Shown one piece after another: positions 1-12,054 of a stretch of DNA of 64,000 bases. The translations under genes were made by a program, and so were the position numbers. How positions within the stretch are numbered: position 1 is the first letter of the stretch; each line of letters opens with the position of its first letter. Below the pieces are notes generated by a model. That model was not told where the DNA came from. It was given only the letters and a program-made list of their open reading frames with translations, and ran no database searches. The stretch covers positions 17,431-81,430 of the forward strand of contig MU832233.1 of NCBI GenBank assembly GCA_029204225.1, given 5' to 3'. Origin of the DNA: Diphasiastrum complanatum (lineage: Eukaryota > Streptophyta > Lycopodiopsida > Lycopodiales > Lycopodiaceae).

Positions 1-95
1 AAATCCACCCCTTGAACTTCTTAGATAACGACACATGCGAAAGTGCAATTGATTTTAGTTTTTGCTAATTGCTTTTTCTATTTCATGCTCTACAG
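1..95 (+). other. 3' end of the intron preceding NF-YA copy A terminal exon
   Basis: This intron end carries a T-rich tract and the CTACAG acceptor. It shares the block CCCCTTGAACTTCTTAGAT and the last 30 or so bases with the matching intron of copy B on the opposite strand (14873-14992). The duplication therefore includes non-coding DNA and reaches the window edge. Confidence 0.8.
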
Positions 96-626
96 CCTTA
101 CTTACACGAGTCACGACATCAGCACGCCTTGAGGAGGGTAAGAGGTTGTGGTGGCCGGTTTTTGAATACAAAGGACAAGCAAAGATTAAACCATTTCAAA
201 GAGACCCATGGATTGCCACAAGGATCATCCGAGCAAGTTTTGATTGCAAAAGAAACAGAACCCGTGAAATTTAATGAGCAAGTAGCTGTATATCAACAAC
301 TACAAGAAGGGTTCTTGAGAATCTCAAGTATAGATCGCTGTGAATCGGGCTATGGTACAAAACCTGCTTCAAGCAAAGTGCAAGACAACCTTTTGCTAGA
401 GAAAGGGGATCTCGGTCGTTTTCAAAGCCATGATCAAAGTGAAGATCTCCATCTGGATTTAGCACTGAACGGGATATGGGGAGCTCGCAGCCAAGGTTAC
501 TACAGACAACAGTATTTAAACTCACCTTCCTTGAAATCTTCATCTGGACTAAATGGAGCAGAAAATGGAGCAGCGGAAGATGTCGTTCCAAGTAGATCCT
601 ACCGTGCTACCGTCCCCGCGCAGTGA
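96..626 (+). CDS. NF-YA: NF-YA terminal coding exon (copy A), partial gene
   Basis: This is the last coding exon of a nuclear factor Y subunit A gene. NF-YA joins the NF-YB/NF-YC histone-fold dimer in the nucleus and makes the sequence-specific contact with CCAAT boxes. The exon begins right after a pyrimidine-rich stretch and a CTACAG acceptor at 90-95, and its first residues, PYLHESRHQHALRR then RGCGGRFLNTK, are the conserved DNA-binding half of the domain. An intron just before PYLHESRH fits the known plant gene structure. The exon encodes 176 residues: the DNA-binding segment (1-26) and a Gln/Ser-rich tail ending VPAQ, stop TGA at 624-626. The upstream exons, with the NF-YB/YC-interacting segment, lie left of the window. 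One oddity is Val where copy B and typical plant proteins have Ala (RRVRG against RRARG). The open frame and conserved paralogue argue for a working gene. The family call is firm; the member number is unknown. Confidence 0.93.
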   Translation, partial: PYLHESRHQHALRRVRGCGGRFLNTKDKQRLNHFKETHGLPQGSSEQVLIAKETEPVKFNEQVAVYQQLQEGFLRISSIDRCESGYGTKPASSKVQDNLLLEKGDLGRFQSHDQSEDLHLDLALNGIWGARSQGYYRQQYLNSPSLKSSSGLNGAENGAAEDVVPSRSYRATVPAQ

Positions 627-1370
627 AGTTTTCAGTTATAACAGGCTCTTTTTAGTGACGTGATTGTAGCATCAGTGTGGTTGCATGTCGCTGGGGTTGA
701 GGGGCTGAAATAGTCCAACAATTGTCATTGCCGTAACACCCTTAGGATGAACAAGAATTACTCGCACTCAGATATCATAGATCATATTGAATGTCATATA
801 TGCTTTTTCCTTTACAAAGCTAAAGGATTGTCTGCTACTTTTGCTATTGCAACCTTACTATTTCAGTCATGAATAAGCAAGAGACTATTATGCTTCCAAT
901 AAGTGGCGTGTTGGTGAGGACCTCTTTTCCTTTGCTCTGGAGTTCTACTCTGTTCAGGTGCACAACAAGGACAGAAAAGAGAAAGAAAAATGAGACCATA
1001 GAGGGTCAGGAGTTCTACTCAAGTGCGCAAAAAAAAGGGAGAGAAAAATGAGACCAGCTTTGGAGCAAACAGGTATCTTTTTCATCATTTACTGATATTG
1101 AGCTGCTGATCAGCACCAAATTGCATGTAGAATACCTAGAAAGCCTGATGATGTTGATCTGATGCAGAGGGCCATAAATTTTACCCAATAGTTAGGCCCT
1201 CGTTTGCTCGAACACCGGTTTTGTTCTGAACCTAGAACTTTTGATAGCTTTATATGTCGCCTTCGTAAAGAATTAGACTGGCATTAGAGGCGGTAGAATG
1301 CGCTTTTATCGCCTGGTCTTTGATTTTGGTTACTTGCCTTGGTATTACAATTCCCTCTTGTGAAAAGTAA
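627..1370 (+). other. 3' untranslated/flanking region of NF-YA copy A, conserved with copy B
   Basis: Several blocks are shared in order with the reverse complement of 13578-14344: AGTTTTCAGTTATAACAG after the stop, a TGACGTGA block, ATTGCCGTAACACCCTTAG, a block around 845-885 containing TATTTCAGTCATGAATAAGC, a block at 1040-1130 containing AATGAGACCAGCT, and a final block ending GTGAAAAGTAAAC near 1370. This retention suggests a long 3' UTR or regulatory 3' flank. No poly(A) signal can be assigned with confidence, and no obvious miR169-like target was seen by eye. Confidence 0.65.
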
Positions 1371-1401
1371 ACTATTACCAATCAAAACCCTTTTTAAGTA
1401 T

Positions 1402-1433
1402 AGGGGAAGGCCCCAGGGCGGGGGCCTTCCTCT
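1402..1433. repeat. GC-rich perfect hairpin
   Basis: GGAAGGCCCC (1405-1414) pairs with GGGGCCTTCC (1421-1430) across a 6-nt loop, and weaker pairing extends to 1402-1433. It sits just beyond the end of the homology between the two NF-YA copies, in otherwise AT-rich DNA. No T-run follows, so it is not a Pol III style terminator. Its function is unknown. Confidence 0.7.
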
Positions 1434-2779
1434 TCGTAAAGCAGTGTATCAAAATTTACCTCTTTTTACCTGACACTGCCACTATTAATTTTACAAAACT
1501 GGATGTAGCATGTTTTGGATTTTTATAGCACGTTGTAAAATTTTACGTTATATAACAAGTTCTTACAGCAGATGAAAACTTGTGAATTATCACTGTATTG
1601 TTCTATTTACCTCTGTGGTAAAACTGTTTGTCAAAAGGGACCTTACAAATATGTAATGTCCCTCTGATATTTTGGTTTCTTTGTGTAACACCTTGCTATA
1701 TAGAACTATCAGATTCTGCCAGGTAAGGAGACTCTGAAATACACTGAAAATTTTGATACAGTGCTTTACATATATGTAAAGGATGGTGTCATCATTTTAC
1801 TTCATATGTTTGAATTGACTGAAATCATGCAAATAACTTCAGAAGGTTTCTAGTAGTTATACACAACATATACAGTTTGGCAACGCCACGTGGGCACCGC
1901 TAAGTGAGGAGCAAGCTCCTAAGATATCACTACGTAGCGGTTGGGATTCGAGCCTACGCCTTGCCGATCACAAGCAACCCATACATTGCGTTGATGCAAT
2001 GGAGACATTATTATTATTTGTGAAAGTGAGATGTGAGATATTACCAAATCTTCATATTATTATTTGTGAAAGTGAGATGAGATATTACCAAATCTTGAAG
2101 TTAATAAAACTTTTCAAAAACAATTTATAGCGCATAAAATGTTCATAAAAGATTTGGGGCAGCACGTTATATCTCATAAGAAGTGAAAATCTATGGGCCA
2201 TAAAAATGTTTTAGCTATAGTGTAGAATCTTTTACGCTGGGGAAAAGTCTTTTTAATGAGCTTTACACCAATTTGTTCAACTATGGCTCGACTTAAAGAC
2301 CGCGCCATTATTTTACAACCATTTTATCGGGTGCAAACATCACTAAAAAGACCATTCCCCAATATGTATATATATTTTGATATCATACACAAGTTAATTT
2401 TACTGTTGAAAGTTCAAGATAATGGTTGTTTGAAGGCCCATTGTAAAACTAAAATGACAAGTACTCTATCAAGTTGCAGTAGTGGCAAGACGAGAAGACG
2501 AGCCATTATATCCTAACCACAAGCTGACAAACACCCATTATTGTACATAATGTGTCATGAAATATTAAATATTATAATTAGATAAAAATCACTTTCAAGA
2601 TTATGTTAACAATTCCATCTGTGAGGATTTAGCTAAATTTGTTGTGTGTGAATGTGTGTGGTTACAATGATTACTTTGAGAGGAGCTGTTAAATCATAAG
2701 ACAACAATAGTCATTAATGTGACAATCAAAGTTGTATTCAGATTGCCAAGAATCTAGTGTTTCTTTCTACGTCGACTAA
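1434..2779. other. AT-rich intergenic DNA with a weak SINE-like patch
   Basis: No gene is recognised. At 1878-1985 there is a tRNA-like patch, best read on the - strand, with a GGCTCGAATCCC string resembling the T-arm/box B of tRNA-derived SINEs. No convincing A box or tail was found, so this stays tentative. A 46-bp tandem duplication lies at 2010-2097. The short open frame at 2256-2516 has no recognisable domain. Confidence 0.4.
2010..2097. repeat. 46-bp tandem duplication
   Basis: The unit at 2010-2055 is repeated at 2056-2097 with a 2-bp deletion. Each copy contains TTTGTGAAAGTGAGATG and ATATTACCAAATCTT. Confidence 0.85.
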
Positions 2780-2990
2780 GCGCATTGAGACTAAGCACAT
2801 GCACTGAATAGGCACATTGTGGATTAAGCACATTGAGACACACCACCTGTCCAAGAAAAGATAAACTCAAAGAAAATAGAGTTAAAATTATTGCTTTATC
2901 AATGAAAAAGTGGCAGATATATTAATCAAGCCTTTGGGAAAGTGTAAGTCTAGCTTGTCATTGAAAGGGAGTGTTACAAATGTAAGTATA
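2780..2990 (+). pseudogene. Ty1/copia RNase H C-terminal relic
   Basis: Translation gives KHIETHH around 2832-2850 and, one frame away, VADILIKPLGK around 2919-2945, followed by a SLKGSV-like end before 2975. These match the end of copia RNase H, where a KHIE..HF motif precedes VADIFTKPL and a short C-terminal tail. The change of frame between the blocks shows an indel. Nothing of reverse transcriptase or integrase remains upstream, so this is a small decayed fragment. Confidence 0.6.
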
Positions 2991-3173
2991 AGCCTAGTAC
3001 CTAGTGTATAATTGTTAATCAACTAATTATCATATTTTAACATTAATTTGACTTTCTAAGTCACATGGTTTTGGGGCTTCTTGCTAAAATCCTAAACTCA
3101 TCGTATTTACCACATTTTTTGGATAAATAGTTGTGTACATATTGTAAAGGCTAATGTACTGCTTTTGTGTGGC

Positions 3174-4508
<1,335 letters not shown>

Positions 4509-4535
4509 CGCGCGCGCGCGCGTGTGTGTGTGTTT

Positions 4536-4624
<89 letters not shown>
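4509..4624. repeat. Compound (CG)n(TG)n...(CT)43 microsatellite
   Basis: A CG run (4509-4522) passes into a TG run (to 4532), then a 6-base link, then (CT)43 at 4539-4624. The first part is perfect alternating purine-pyrimidine DNA and the second is a long homopurine-homopyrimidine tract. Confidence 0.97.
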
Positions 4625-4627
<3 letters not shown>

Positions 4628-5429
4628 CTACCTACCTTACGCTTATGAAGGTAGTGTATAAAGAGAGCCAATTTTCCTGTAAACAATGTCACATGTCTTT
4701 ATAACATTCTAATTCCATATATTGCCAATTGTGAAGCTTGAATATGTATGTGATGTAGGTGTCAGGAAAGTGGATGATGAAGCCATCTATTTTTTTTCTA
4801 ATGAAGAATTGATGAAATGATATATTGGAGGATGCTCAATACTTTGAAAAGCATTTCAATAGTCTATACGATAAGGATGATGTATCATTCAATACATATT
4901 ATTGTGTATAAACCAGATTGTGACTAATCAATTATGACTCCAAATCATGCAACAATCATAAATTTTAAATAGTCGGCTACTTAATTATAGATAAATATAA
5001 TAATGAGTTATTCAACATTGTTGGTATTATAATCTACTTTACTATGAAAGAGGAAATGAATGACTAATTACATAGTCTAGTGAATTCAAAGCAATTACTT
5101 TACAATTGACATCTTTGTATGGACATAAAGACCAATTATCTAGAGTTGATAAATATATATGTTGAAAAAGAAATTTCGATGTGAGATAAACATGTTGAAA
5201 AGAGGGGGTGAAACGAAGATAGCTCGAAAAGAAACGAACACGAAAAGAAGCGAACTCGAAACTCGAAGAGAAAAGAGCTCAAATTGAAAATGTTCGTGCA
5301 CAACGGAATAAGCTGTCTCACTCTTTCCTTAAGAATGACTCCGCCTATCAGACTCGAACATAATATTAGTGATAGAAATCACGTTCGATCTGATTACGTA
5401 GCCAAACATTAAGCATCAAAACATCAAAA
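4625..5429. other. Intergenic DNA, no recognised gene
   Basis: The stretch is AT-rich. A simple patch at about 5216-5290 repeats CTCGAA and GAAAAGA motifs. No coding or RNA feature was seen. Confidence 0.5.
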
Positions 5430-5545
5430 AGATAATTTGTCGCGAACAGCTAGAAAAATTATTAGTCGCGAATTACTCGCAAAGAGCTAGACTAATAATC
5501 AGTCGCGAATAGCTAGACTAACAATATTAGTCACGAATAGCTATG
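5430..5545. repeat. Short degenerate minisatellite, about 30-bp unit
   Basis: Four imperfect units share AGTCGCGAATAGCTAGACTA; cores start near 5438, 5464, 5501 and 5530. One unit carries an extra ACTCGCAAAG insertion. A single related block (AGCTAGACTAACAATAATTC) recurs near 6339-6358, which may mark the original extent of a repeat-bearing element. Confidence 0.7.
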
Positions 5546-6599
5546 TTGAAATGGAAAAATAATCCATCTTGACTTTAGGCTTGCTACAAACATTGTACCA
5601 TGCAAGTATGTTGTTCCATAAATGCAAATGCCAAGTTTGGCCTAGATAGAACTCGAGCTATATGGATATGTCATATCTAGTTTGATGATTACAACTTGCA
5701 TATAGATTGTAGACTTAGAATTAGCAAAAATATGCTAGTAGAAGCTCGCGGCATTTCACATGCATTAATTGTAAGTGATCCATAGTGACATGCAAGGCAT
5801 GCAGAAAGTGAAATGGACACATGCATGATGATTTGTACAAATTCTAGTTAGAACTAGGACACTTGGTAAAAGTAGGTAGAGATCCATGCATGAGATGTGA
5901 CAAATGTCACAGAGACTCTAGTTTTCACTTTAAATGTCATCAAAAGGTGGATGAATGCGGTTCTACCTCGAGCTATCTCAAACTCCATAAATATGTGTAG
6001 CTCTTCTCATAATTTTTTATGAAGAACCAAAGCTTTGTAGCTATCTCTTGCCATTTTGGATCCACCCAATTTTTTGCTTGATATCTCTCTATCTTTTTCT
6101 CTCTAACTCGTGTTGAGGCTAATGCTAATACACTAATTTCTTGTACTTTTGCTCATTTATGATTCATTGCTATCATTCTCTGATGCTTAGCATGCTAGAT
6201 TGTGGTTAAGCCATAACTTTTGTACTAGATCTTGCTATTCAATCTAGAATCAAGTTATTGTGCTAATTATAAAGCTTAATTAGATCTATCATACTTGTGG
6301 ATCATCCCCACACGTGTGAATTCTAGAAATTTTGTCAAGCTAGACTAACAATAATTCGCGAAGAATAGACAACCAGATTAAGTAATTAGAAAGCCAGACC
6401 GAATGTAGAAAAGCATTGCAATATTGACACAAATCTGAACGTAGAACAAATAGACCAGTAATCAGATTAAGTATAGTGAAATATACAGGTCAATAATGCA
6501 GGTGAGCACAAGACAATAGCGGACGTAACCGCACGCTTCACAAAGCTAATCACACAATCTGTAAAGGTGATGAACCTATTACTCACAAGAAAAGAATCA
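5546..6599. other. Intergenic DNA, no recognised gene
   Basis: No coding or RNA feature was found. The block near 6339 repeats part of the minisatellite unit at 5430-5545. Confidence 0.45.
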
Positions 6600-7191
6600 A
6601 TGCGTGAAAGCATCTACAATGTCTGTCTCTGATTATCAGTGATGTTTCGCTCTGATGCTATTATGCTTCACACACTAAATACGCAGATGGTGTTCAATAT
6701 ATACATAATTTTTACAGCTTTGCAGATGAAGAAAGTACAAGAGTGGATGTGCTATCTGTGGGAGATCGTGGGTGGCTATTGTCGTTGCCAAATCTAATTG
6801 CACAGTGCATGGGGTGAGCGTGAGAAGGCCGTGACGTCAGCCTTCGCTGAAATTAACATTGATGAAAATGCGACACTCTGATAAATGCCTTAAAAATTGA
6901 TTTATAGGGTACCTTCGCTTTTCCATTAGGGCACCTTTGGCATTTATAGGACAGTATTGCCTTTTGTGCCTCTCACAAATCGAGTGTAAAAATAAAGTGT
7001 CGTCTTTTTTTTGCCTTTTTCGCCTGTGGAAATTTACTTGTATTTATGCAAACAGTCGGGTTTTTCGCTTGTCTTATTTTACATGTAAAAATGTAGACTG
7101 TGCGACAACACAAGAAAAATACAACAGCATCAATGGAGACAGATTAACATAGAATTTAGGAGAGTAGAGGAGATAAATCCAAGAACCCCCC
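6600..7191 (-). mobile_element. Probable 3' LTR of the - strand copia element
   Basis: This lies just downstream (on the - strand) of the copia RNase H relic. A purine-rich run with six Gs at about 7186-7191 fits a polypurine tract. The stretch shares short motifs with the LTRs at 47.0-47.8 and 51.5-52.4 kb, such as GCGACA-type blocks and CATCAGAGCG near 6650, but it is strongly diverged. The outer boundary is uncertain. Confidence 0.4.
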
Positions 7192-7610
7192 TTAATCTGG
7201 ATCCGTGAATGCCTTGATCTTCAGACTAAGCATTGCACAAAACTTGTTGTGTGCTTTAACACTTAATGCCTTCGTAAATATATTTGCAACCATGTCATGC
7301 GGTCTACAATATGTTAAGCTTATCTCCTTGTTGAGAACCTTGCCCCTGATATAGTGATATATGATTTCAATGTGCTTACTCCTAGAGTGAAATCTAGGGT
7401 TGGCTGATAAGGCAATAGCACTCTGAATATCACATAATATAATTGTAGGGCTATACTGATACAAACTAATGTGTGACAGTATATCTCTCAACCAAAACGT
7501 TTCTTTAATAGATTGAGAAACAACAACGTATTCTGCTTCCGTAGAAGAAAGAGCGATAGAGGGCTTGGATCCATTGGTGAGTGAGCTAATTTACAATTCA
7601 TTAGATTGTA
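7192..7610 (-). pseudogene. Ty1/copia RNase H relic
   Basis: On the - strand this reads the C-terminal part of copia pol: ALSSTEAEY (about 7530-7560), then RSKHIEIIYHYIR and VANIFTKALS towards the end, stop at 7192. These are the conserved end of RNase H, which removes RNA from the RNA-DNA hybrid during reverse transcription. The expected reverse transcriptase and integrase core upstream are missing: the next recognisable block is the pre-integrase segment at 7637-7805. A large internal deletion has thus joined the two ends of pol. It is a non-functional element fragment. Confidence 0.8.
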
Positions 7611-7636
7611 TCTGTTAAGGACATTGTCAAGATACC

Positions 7637-7805
7637 TTTGTTGAGTGATATAGATCAGTCCTTGACATCTTGCCCTTCAAACATGCATCACAGGTGGTCG
7701 AACTGGTTGCATTCGAGATGCTGACCCCTGTTATTGCTCCATGATGGCTTGCTTGGTAAAGTGCCATTGAGTTCATGTGGCAGAGTCTCTTGTGCCACAG
7801 AGTGT
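7637..7805 (-). pseudogene. Ty1/copia pre-integrase (zinc-binding) relic
   Basis: The - strand translation contains LWHKRLCHMN near 7775-7803 and CDACLKGKMSRT near 7660-7695. This is the His/Cys segment that precedes the copia integrase core. The core with its catalytic DDE residues is absent; the sequence passes into RNase H by about 7610. Confidence 0.75.
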
Positions 7806-7809
7806 CTGA

Positions 7810-8680
7810 CTATTTATCATGAGTCTGATGCACCTGATCTGTAGGTAGGCGTACCTTCAGATGATATAGGTTTCCTTTCCTTCTGCCTTGAGCGATCAAA
7901 GTAATGGTACTGGCATCAATCACATTGCATGCTTTGTCAAAAAACGTCACACGCATCCCTGCATCTGCTATTCTTGCTACAGAGAGCAAGTCTTGTTGCA
8001 GAGTAGGCACAAACAGAACATCTTCGAGTCGTCTGTCTCTGTCGTTTGTGTTGAGCCATAGTGAACCAATACCGTTCACTTGATGTCTAGATCCATCTCC
8101 AAGAACTATGAATCTTGAGGGATCTGCACTTCTGAAATCAGACATTATTCATCTTGATGTCACGAAGTGTGAGGTGGCTCCTGAGTCTAGAATCACCTCA
8201 TGTGTGTCAGATGTTGATGCTACACACACGTCTTCACAGATGTAGGTGGTCGAACAGTTTCTGTTCGTTCTTTCTTCGCCCATTTTTGAGCTCTTGGGCT
8301 CCTCGACATAGGATGAATTATTGCTATTCTCTTGTCTGTTCTGTGCTGATTTGTTTCTCGGAATCTGGCGGCAATCCATGGCTGCGTGACCCTTCTTATG
8401 GCAATGGATACACTCAATCTTGGGATTGAGCCAGCATGTATCTACTGTATGCCCGTCTCTTCTACATCTCATGTAAGTTTTCTTGTCTGCACTTTGTTGT
8501 TTCAACCTCCCTTTGCTCTTCCAGTTGCCTTTGCTGGTTCCCTCTACTTGCCAATCACGATCCTGCCTATGATTCGGCTCCCTTTTAGGCTTGAATTGCT
8601 TCTTGGATTTTTCTTTGTTGTCGTAGAGGGCCTGGTCAGAACCATCTTTGTGATCAAGATGTTTTTTGGAATTAGTAAAG
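7810..8680 (-). pseudogene. Ty1/copia gag C-terminus and protease relic
   Basis: The block at 8149-8680 encodes the nucleocapsid part of gag with two CCHC-type knuckles (CRRDGHTVDTC, slightly off consensus, and CHKKGHAAMDC). The start of the aspartic protease follows (ILDSGATSHFV). After a stop near 8146-8148, the protease continues at 7810-8145 with LGDGS, LEDVLFVPTLQQDLLSVARI and GMRVTF. The gag N-terminal domain is cut off near 8680. The gene is closely related to the copia element at 47-52 kb (shared WLNPKIEC, YVEEP.SSKM.EERTN), so both belong to one family but in opposite orientation. Confidence 0.85.
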
Positions 8681-9300
8681 ACCAAGTATAACGCAAGTCT
8701 TATTGGAACAATTTTCTGCTGATCCATATGGGGATTAACCAGTAATTGAGTGCAGCATTTATTTAGTTGAACAATCAAAACAGTCTGGTTCATTAGTAGT
8801 TAAAGTACTACTGATACCAAATTGATTTTTTTCCTAGTACAAATTTGGGGCTTTCTACCTGAACCATTTTTGGAGTGGAGGAAAGAGATGAAGCTTGAGG
8901 GGTAGTTGATTGGTTGACCGAATCGATTAGTTTTGTTAATCTACTTTCAATTCCTGAAGTATAACTGATAGCAAATGAGATAACAACTGGGAATTAATTA
9001 AGAAGACTGCCTCTGAGAATTTGGATTTCTTTTTCCAGTATTAATTAGAATTCTGAGAAATCAAAAATTCTAAGAAAAAAGTGAGTGACAAGTCAGATAA
9101 TCCATTTATGAAACCATCTATTTTTTGCAATTGGATTTGGATCTTGCAAGTGAAGGTGTTCCATACATGAATCTAGTAATTTGGATTCTATTTGTGGCAC
9201 TATAGAGTTATATTTTATAATGACTGTGACAACCAAGAGAAATTCTAACCTATAAAAGAATAAAGTTTTTTTTACCGATTCTAAAATAGATATTGGATAT
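8681..9300. other. Intergenic/decayed repeat DNA
   Basis: Nothing recognisable lies between the truncated copia gag and a gypsy RT relic. The sequence is very AT-rich. Confidence 0.4.
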
Positions 9301-9307
9301 CTAGGAT

Positions 9308-9480
9308 AGTATGGTATTCGGTTTTATTGAGATCCGTGTTCCTTTTGGGTTAGTGAATACACTTGAGGCATTTCATCTGTACTTGAATGATACATTTTCG
9401 TCTCATCCATGCTGGGGTACAATGTGGAGTGGTATTCTTTGGGTAACACTTAAGGAGCATGAGGGATTTCAATGGTTAGA
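9308..9480 (+). pseudogene. Ty3/gypsy reverse transcriptase relic
   Basis: The frame reads VPFGLVNTLEAFHLYLNDTF near 9337-9396, matching the gypsy RT stretch usually read as MPFGL.NAP.TFQ..MN..F. The catalytic YLDD region that should follow about 25 residues on is not readable, and degraded text follows. The rest of the 9.5-11.9 kb AT-rich region may be the remains of the same old element, but that cannot be shown. Confidence 0.6.
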
Positions 9481-12052
9481 TGTATCTCCTGAAATTGGTT
9501 CTGATTATAATCCTATAGATATAGGATAGCCAAATAGTCTTTTGACTTTTTGGACAAAACAAATCTAGATGCAAAGAATTCTTAGAGAAAAAGTTGTTGG
9601 TATGGGACATCAGTGTTTCAAAGGGGATTTTTTGGGTGATAATGATCTGTAGACTGATGGTTAGTAATTATTGTAATGGCCATACCAATAGTGAAATCTA
9701 TTGGTTTGTTGTTTTGGGTATTTTGGAAAATTATGAGATATAGATCGATCCCAAATACTGGTATCTCATTATTTACAAAATCTGGAAGCTCTGAATTCCA
9801 TTTCTCTATTATGTTAAACCTCTACTTTTTAGAAATTTCTTAAATACGAGACAATTGGATTGAGATTCATATAATTCCTTCCAATGTAGAACTTGGTTAT
9901 GAAGGACTGAAATGTTCTATGAAATTATACTTCTAGATATGATTTGTGAATACGGCTCAGAATCTATTGTTGTTTTCATTTGATTCAGTGGAGTTTAGAC
10001 TTCCTGAACTCAAATGTTAATCTCCTTTTGATAGTTGATAATTAAGATGTGATATTTCTATCACTCACATAAGATATTTTATGATTTTGAGAAAAAAGTC
10101 CGGTGGTGTGTAATAGTATTGGCTACTTACTGGCTTTTTCAAATTTTTGATATCTTATACGTTGTCTCCAAAGAACTTTTTAATTGAAATCTTTTGAAAG
10201 AGGGAGAAGAAAAGATAGGAATAAGACTTTCGATGAATCATCCAGTTGCATAGATTTTTGAAAAAAAAAATTCAGTATGTGTGCAAAGGTAGAACTATTT
10301 AGTTGAAATAGACGAACTCTCTAAGTGATTATTTCGAATGATCTGGAACTAGAGGAGTTTTGGGAATATTGAGCTTGGAGATATTCATAAATATGGGAAG
10401 TAGTGGTAAAGATTAAATTAAGGTTTACTAATTGTTGCCACTGTACCATTTTGTTATGGATTGGATCAGAGGAATAAAGCTTTAATCTTAACCTGATGTC
10501 CAAAGATGTCTTTATAAGTCGGCCTAATCTTGGTTTGTACACTAAGATCTGAAGTAGGCTGATTGGTTGAGGAAATTTTGTTAATAAGAATTAGATGGTT
10601 GGAAAACTTGTGATGTGGAATTATTCGCTTCAGAGATTTCCCAAATATGTTATTTACTCATGAGAAATAAAGTTTGTTTGTAGCTGAGTTGCAAGATTCT
10701 CAGTGAATTATGTGAGTAACATATGCTAATTATGGATATCTGCCAGTTTATAGCCTATGTTTATGTATGAGAACATAGTTGGATATGTTGCTTATGTACA
10801 TCTTAATCTCCTGGATCTGCTATGTGTTTCCTATGTACTAAGTTTATATCGTATACTTAAACTAGTCAAAGTGCATAGACATATGAACAAGTCATCTGTG
10901 GAACAGTTACTTGCAAGTTAATGGTTCTTTCAATAGAAAAGATAATTCATTAACTTATTGATGATTTGGATGAGGATCTAAATGTGGTATTTATGGATTC
11001 GATACCTAGACATTTAAGATTTCTGAATCATTTACAATTGACATGAGTAAATTGGATTACTCATGTTTAGAGGTTACACAAGGAACTGTATGTTTTGATC
11101 TATTTTGCTTATAAGACACATGATTTGTGAGTCATCAAGATTCATCTATGGGAGTTATGTGCATAGAATATAGAAGATTCTTGATATTAAATATTTCTTG
11201 AATGAGAAATATATCCTAATTTATTGACTGAATCCCAGTGAGCTCATATTGGATGATAGAGTCTAACTAATATTAAGGATAACCACTGAATTCAGATGGA
11301 ATTCAGCAGAACTTTAAAATATCTAGATGTTGTTCTAGGTGATTGTATAAAGTTTATATTGTTAAAGAGGACAGATGTTATAATGGTCTTTAATTAATTG
11401 GTTGATGGTAGAATTTAAAACTCATAATCTGGTTAAGAATCGGGTTGGAAGAATATTCTTGAAATCTAGTAATTTTCCTTGTGAGATTTTTTTTAGAATG
11501 TTTCTTACATTTCCTGAGTGGTATGTTGTGCATATACTCCAGTATTTTTTAATGATTATGGTTTTGGAATCCTGTAATTATGATTGACGAATCATAAGAT
11601 TCTAAATGTTATGATTGAAGAATCATAAATTGATACTTAATGGACATTAGAAGATTATATAAAAATATGATGATTCTTAAGAGATGAGTAATTCTTGATC
11701 ATTAGGTTGAGTCAAAGATTTAGATTTGTTATTTGAACTCTAAATTCCTTACTCCAGTGAATGTAAATCTCACATGCATTTTCATTAAGTAATTGCTTAC
11801 TCATGAGGAATTTTTATAAATTGTAGTCAAGGAATGCGTGTGTTCTGTTTTCAGCCTAAAATCTTCATTTAATTAGGAGTAGTTGGTCTATCATGATTGA
11901 ATGGTTGCTCTTTCCTTGCATATGTTGCTAGGAATAGAGCGCTTAACTCAAGAGAGTATATGTGGTACTCAGGACTGAGTTAGAGTCATTTTTATCTTGA
12001 TGGATCTCCTAGAGATTTTGGTAGGATGAATTGTTGTATCTTAGTTTTTTTT

Positions 12053-12054
<2 letters not shown>
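9481..12054. other. Long AT-rich stretch, probably decayed repeats
   Basis: No gene was recognised. Small frames at 10321-10542 and 11402-11587 have no family features. Many short repeated words with GATTC/GAATC occur but no clear period. Confidence 0.4.

Noticed and set aside
271-591. - strand frame of 106 codons over NF-YA copy A
   Set aside because: It is a shadow of the NF-YA exon on the other strand, with no own support.
627-1370. miR169 target site expected in plant NF-YA 3' UTRs
   Set aside because: No convincing match to the CGGCAAxTCATCCTTGGCTG-like target was seen by eye in either copy. A sequence search allowing mismatches would decide.
1878-1985. A functional tRNA gene
   Set aside because: Only the T-arm-like string is present; no cloverleaf with acceptor and anticodon arms can be drawn.
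8154-8691. + strand frames across the copia gag
   Set aside because: They are opposite-strand shadows of the readable gag and protease.
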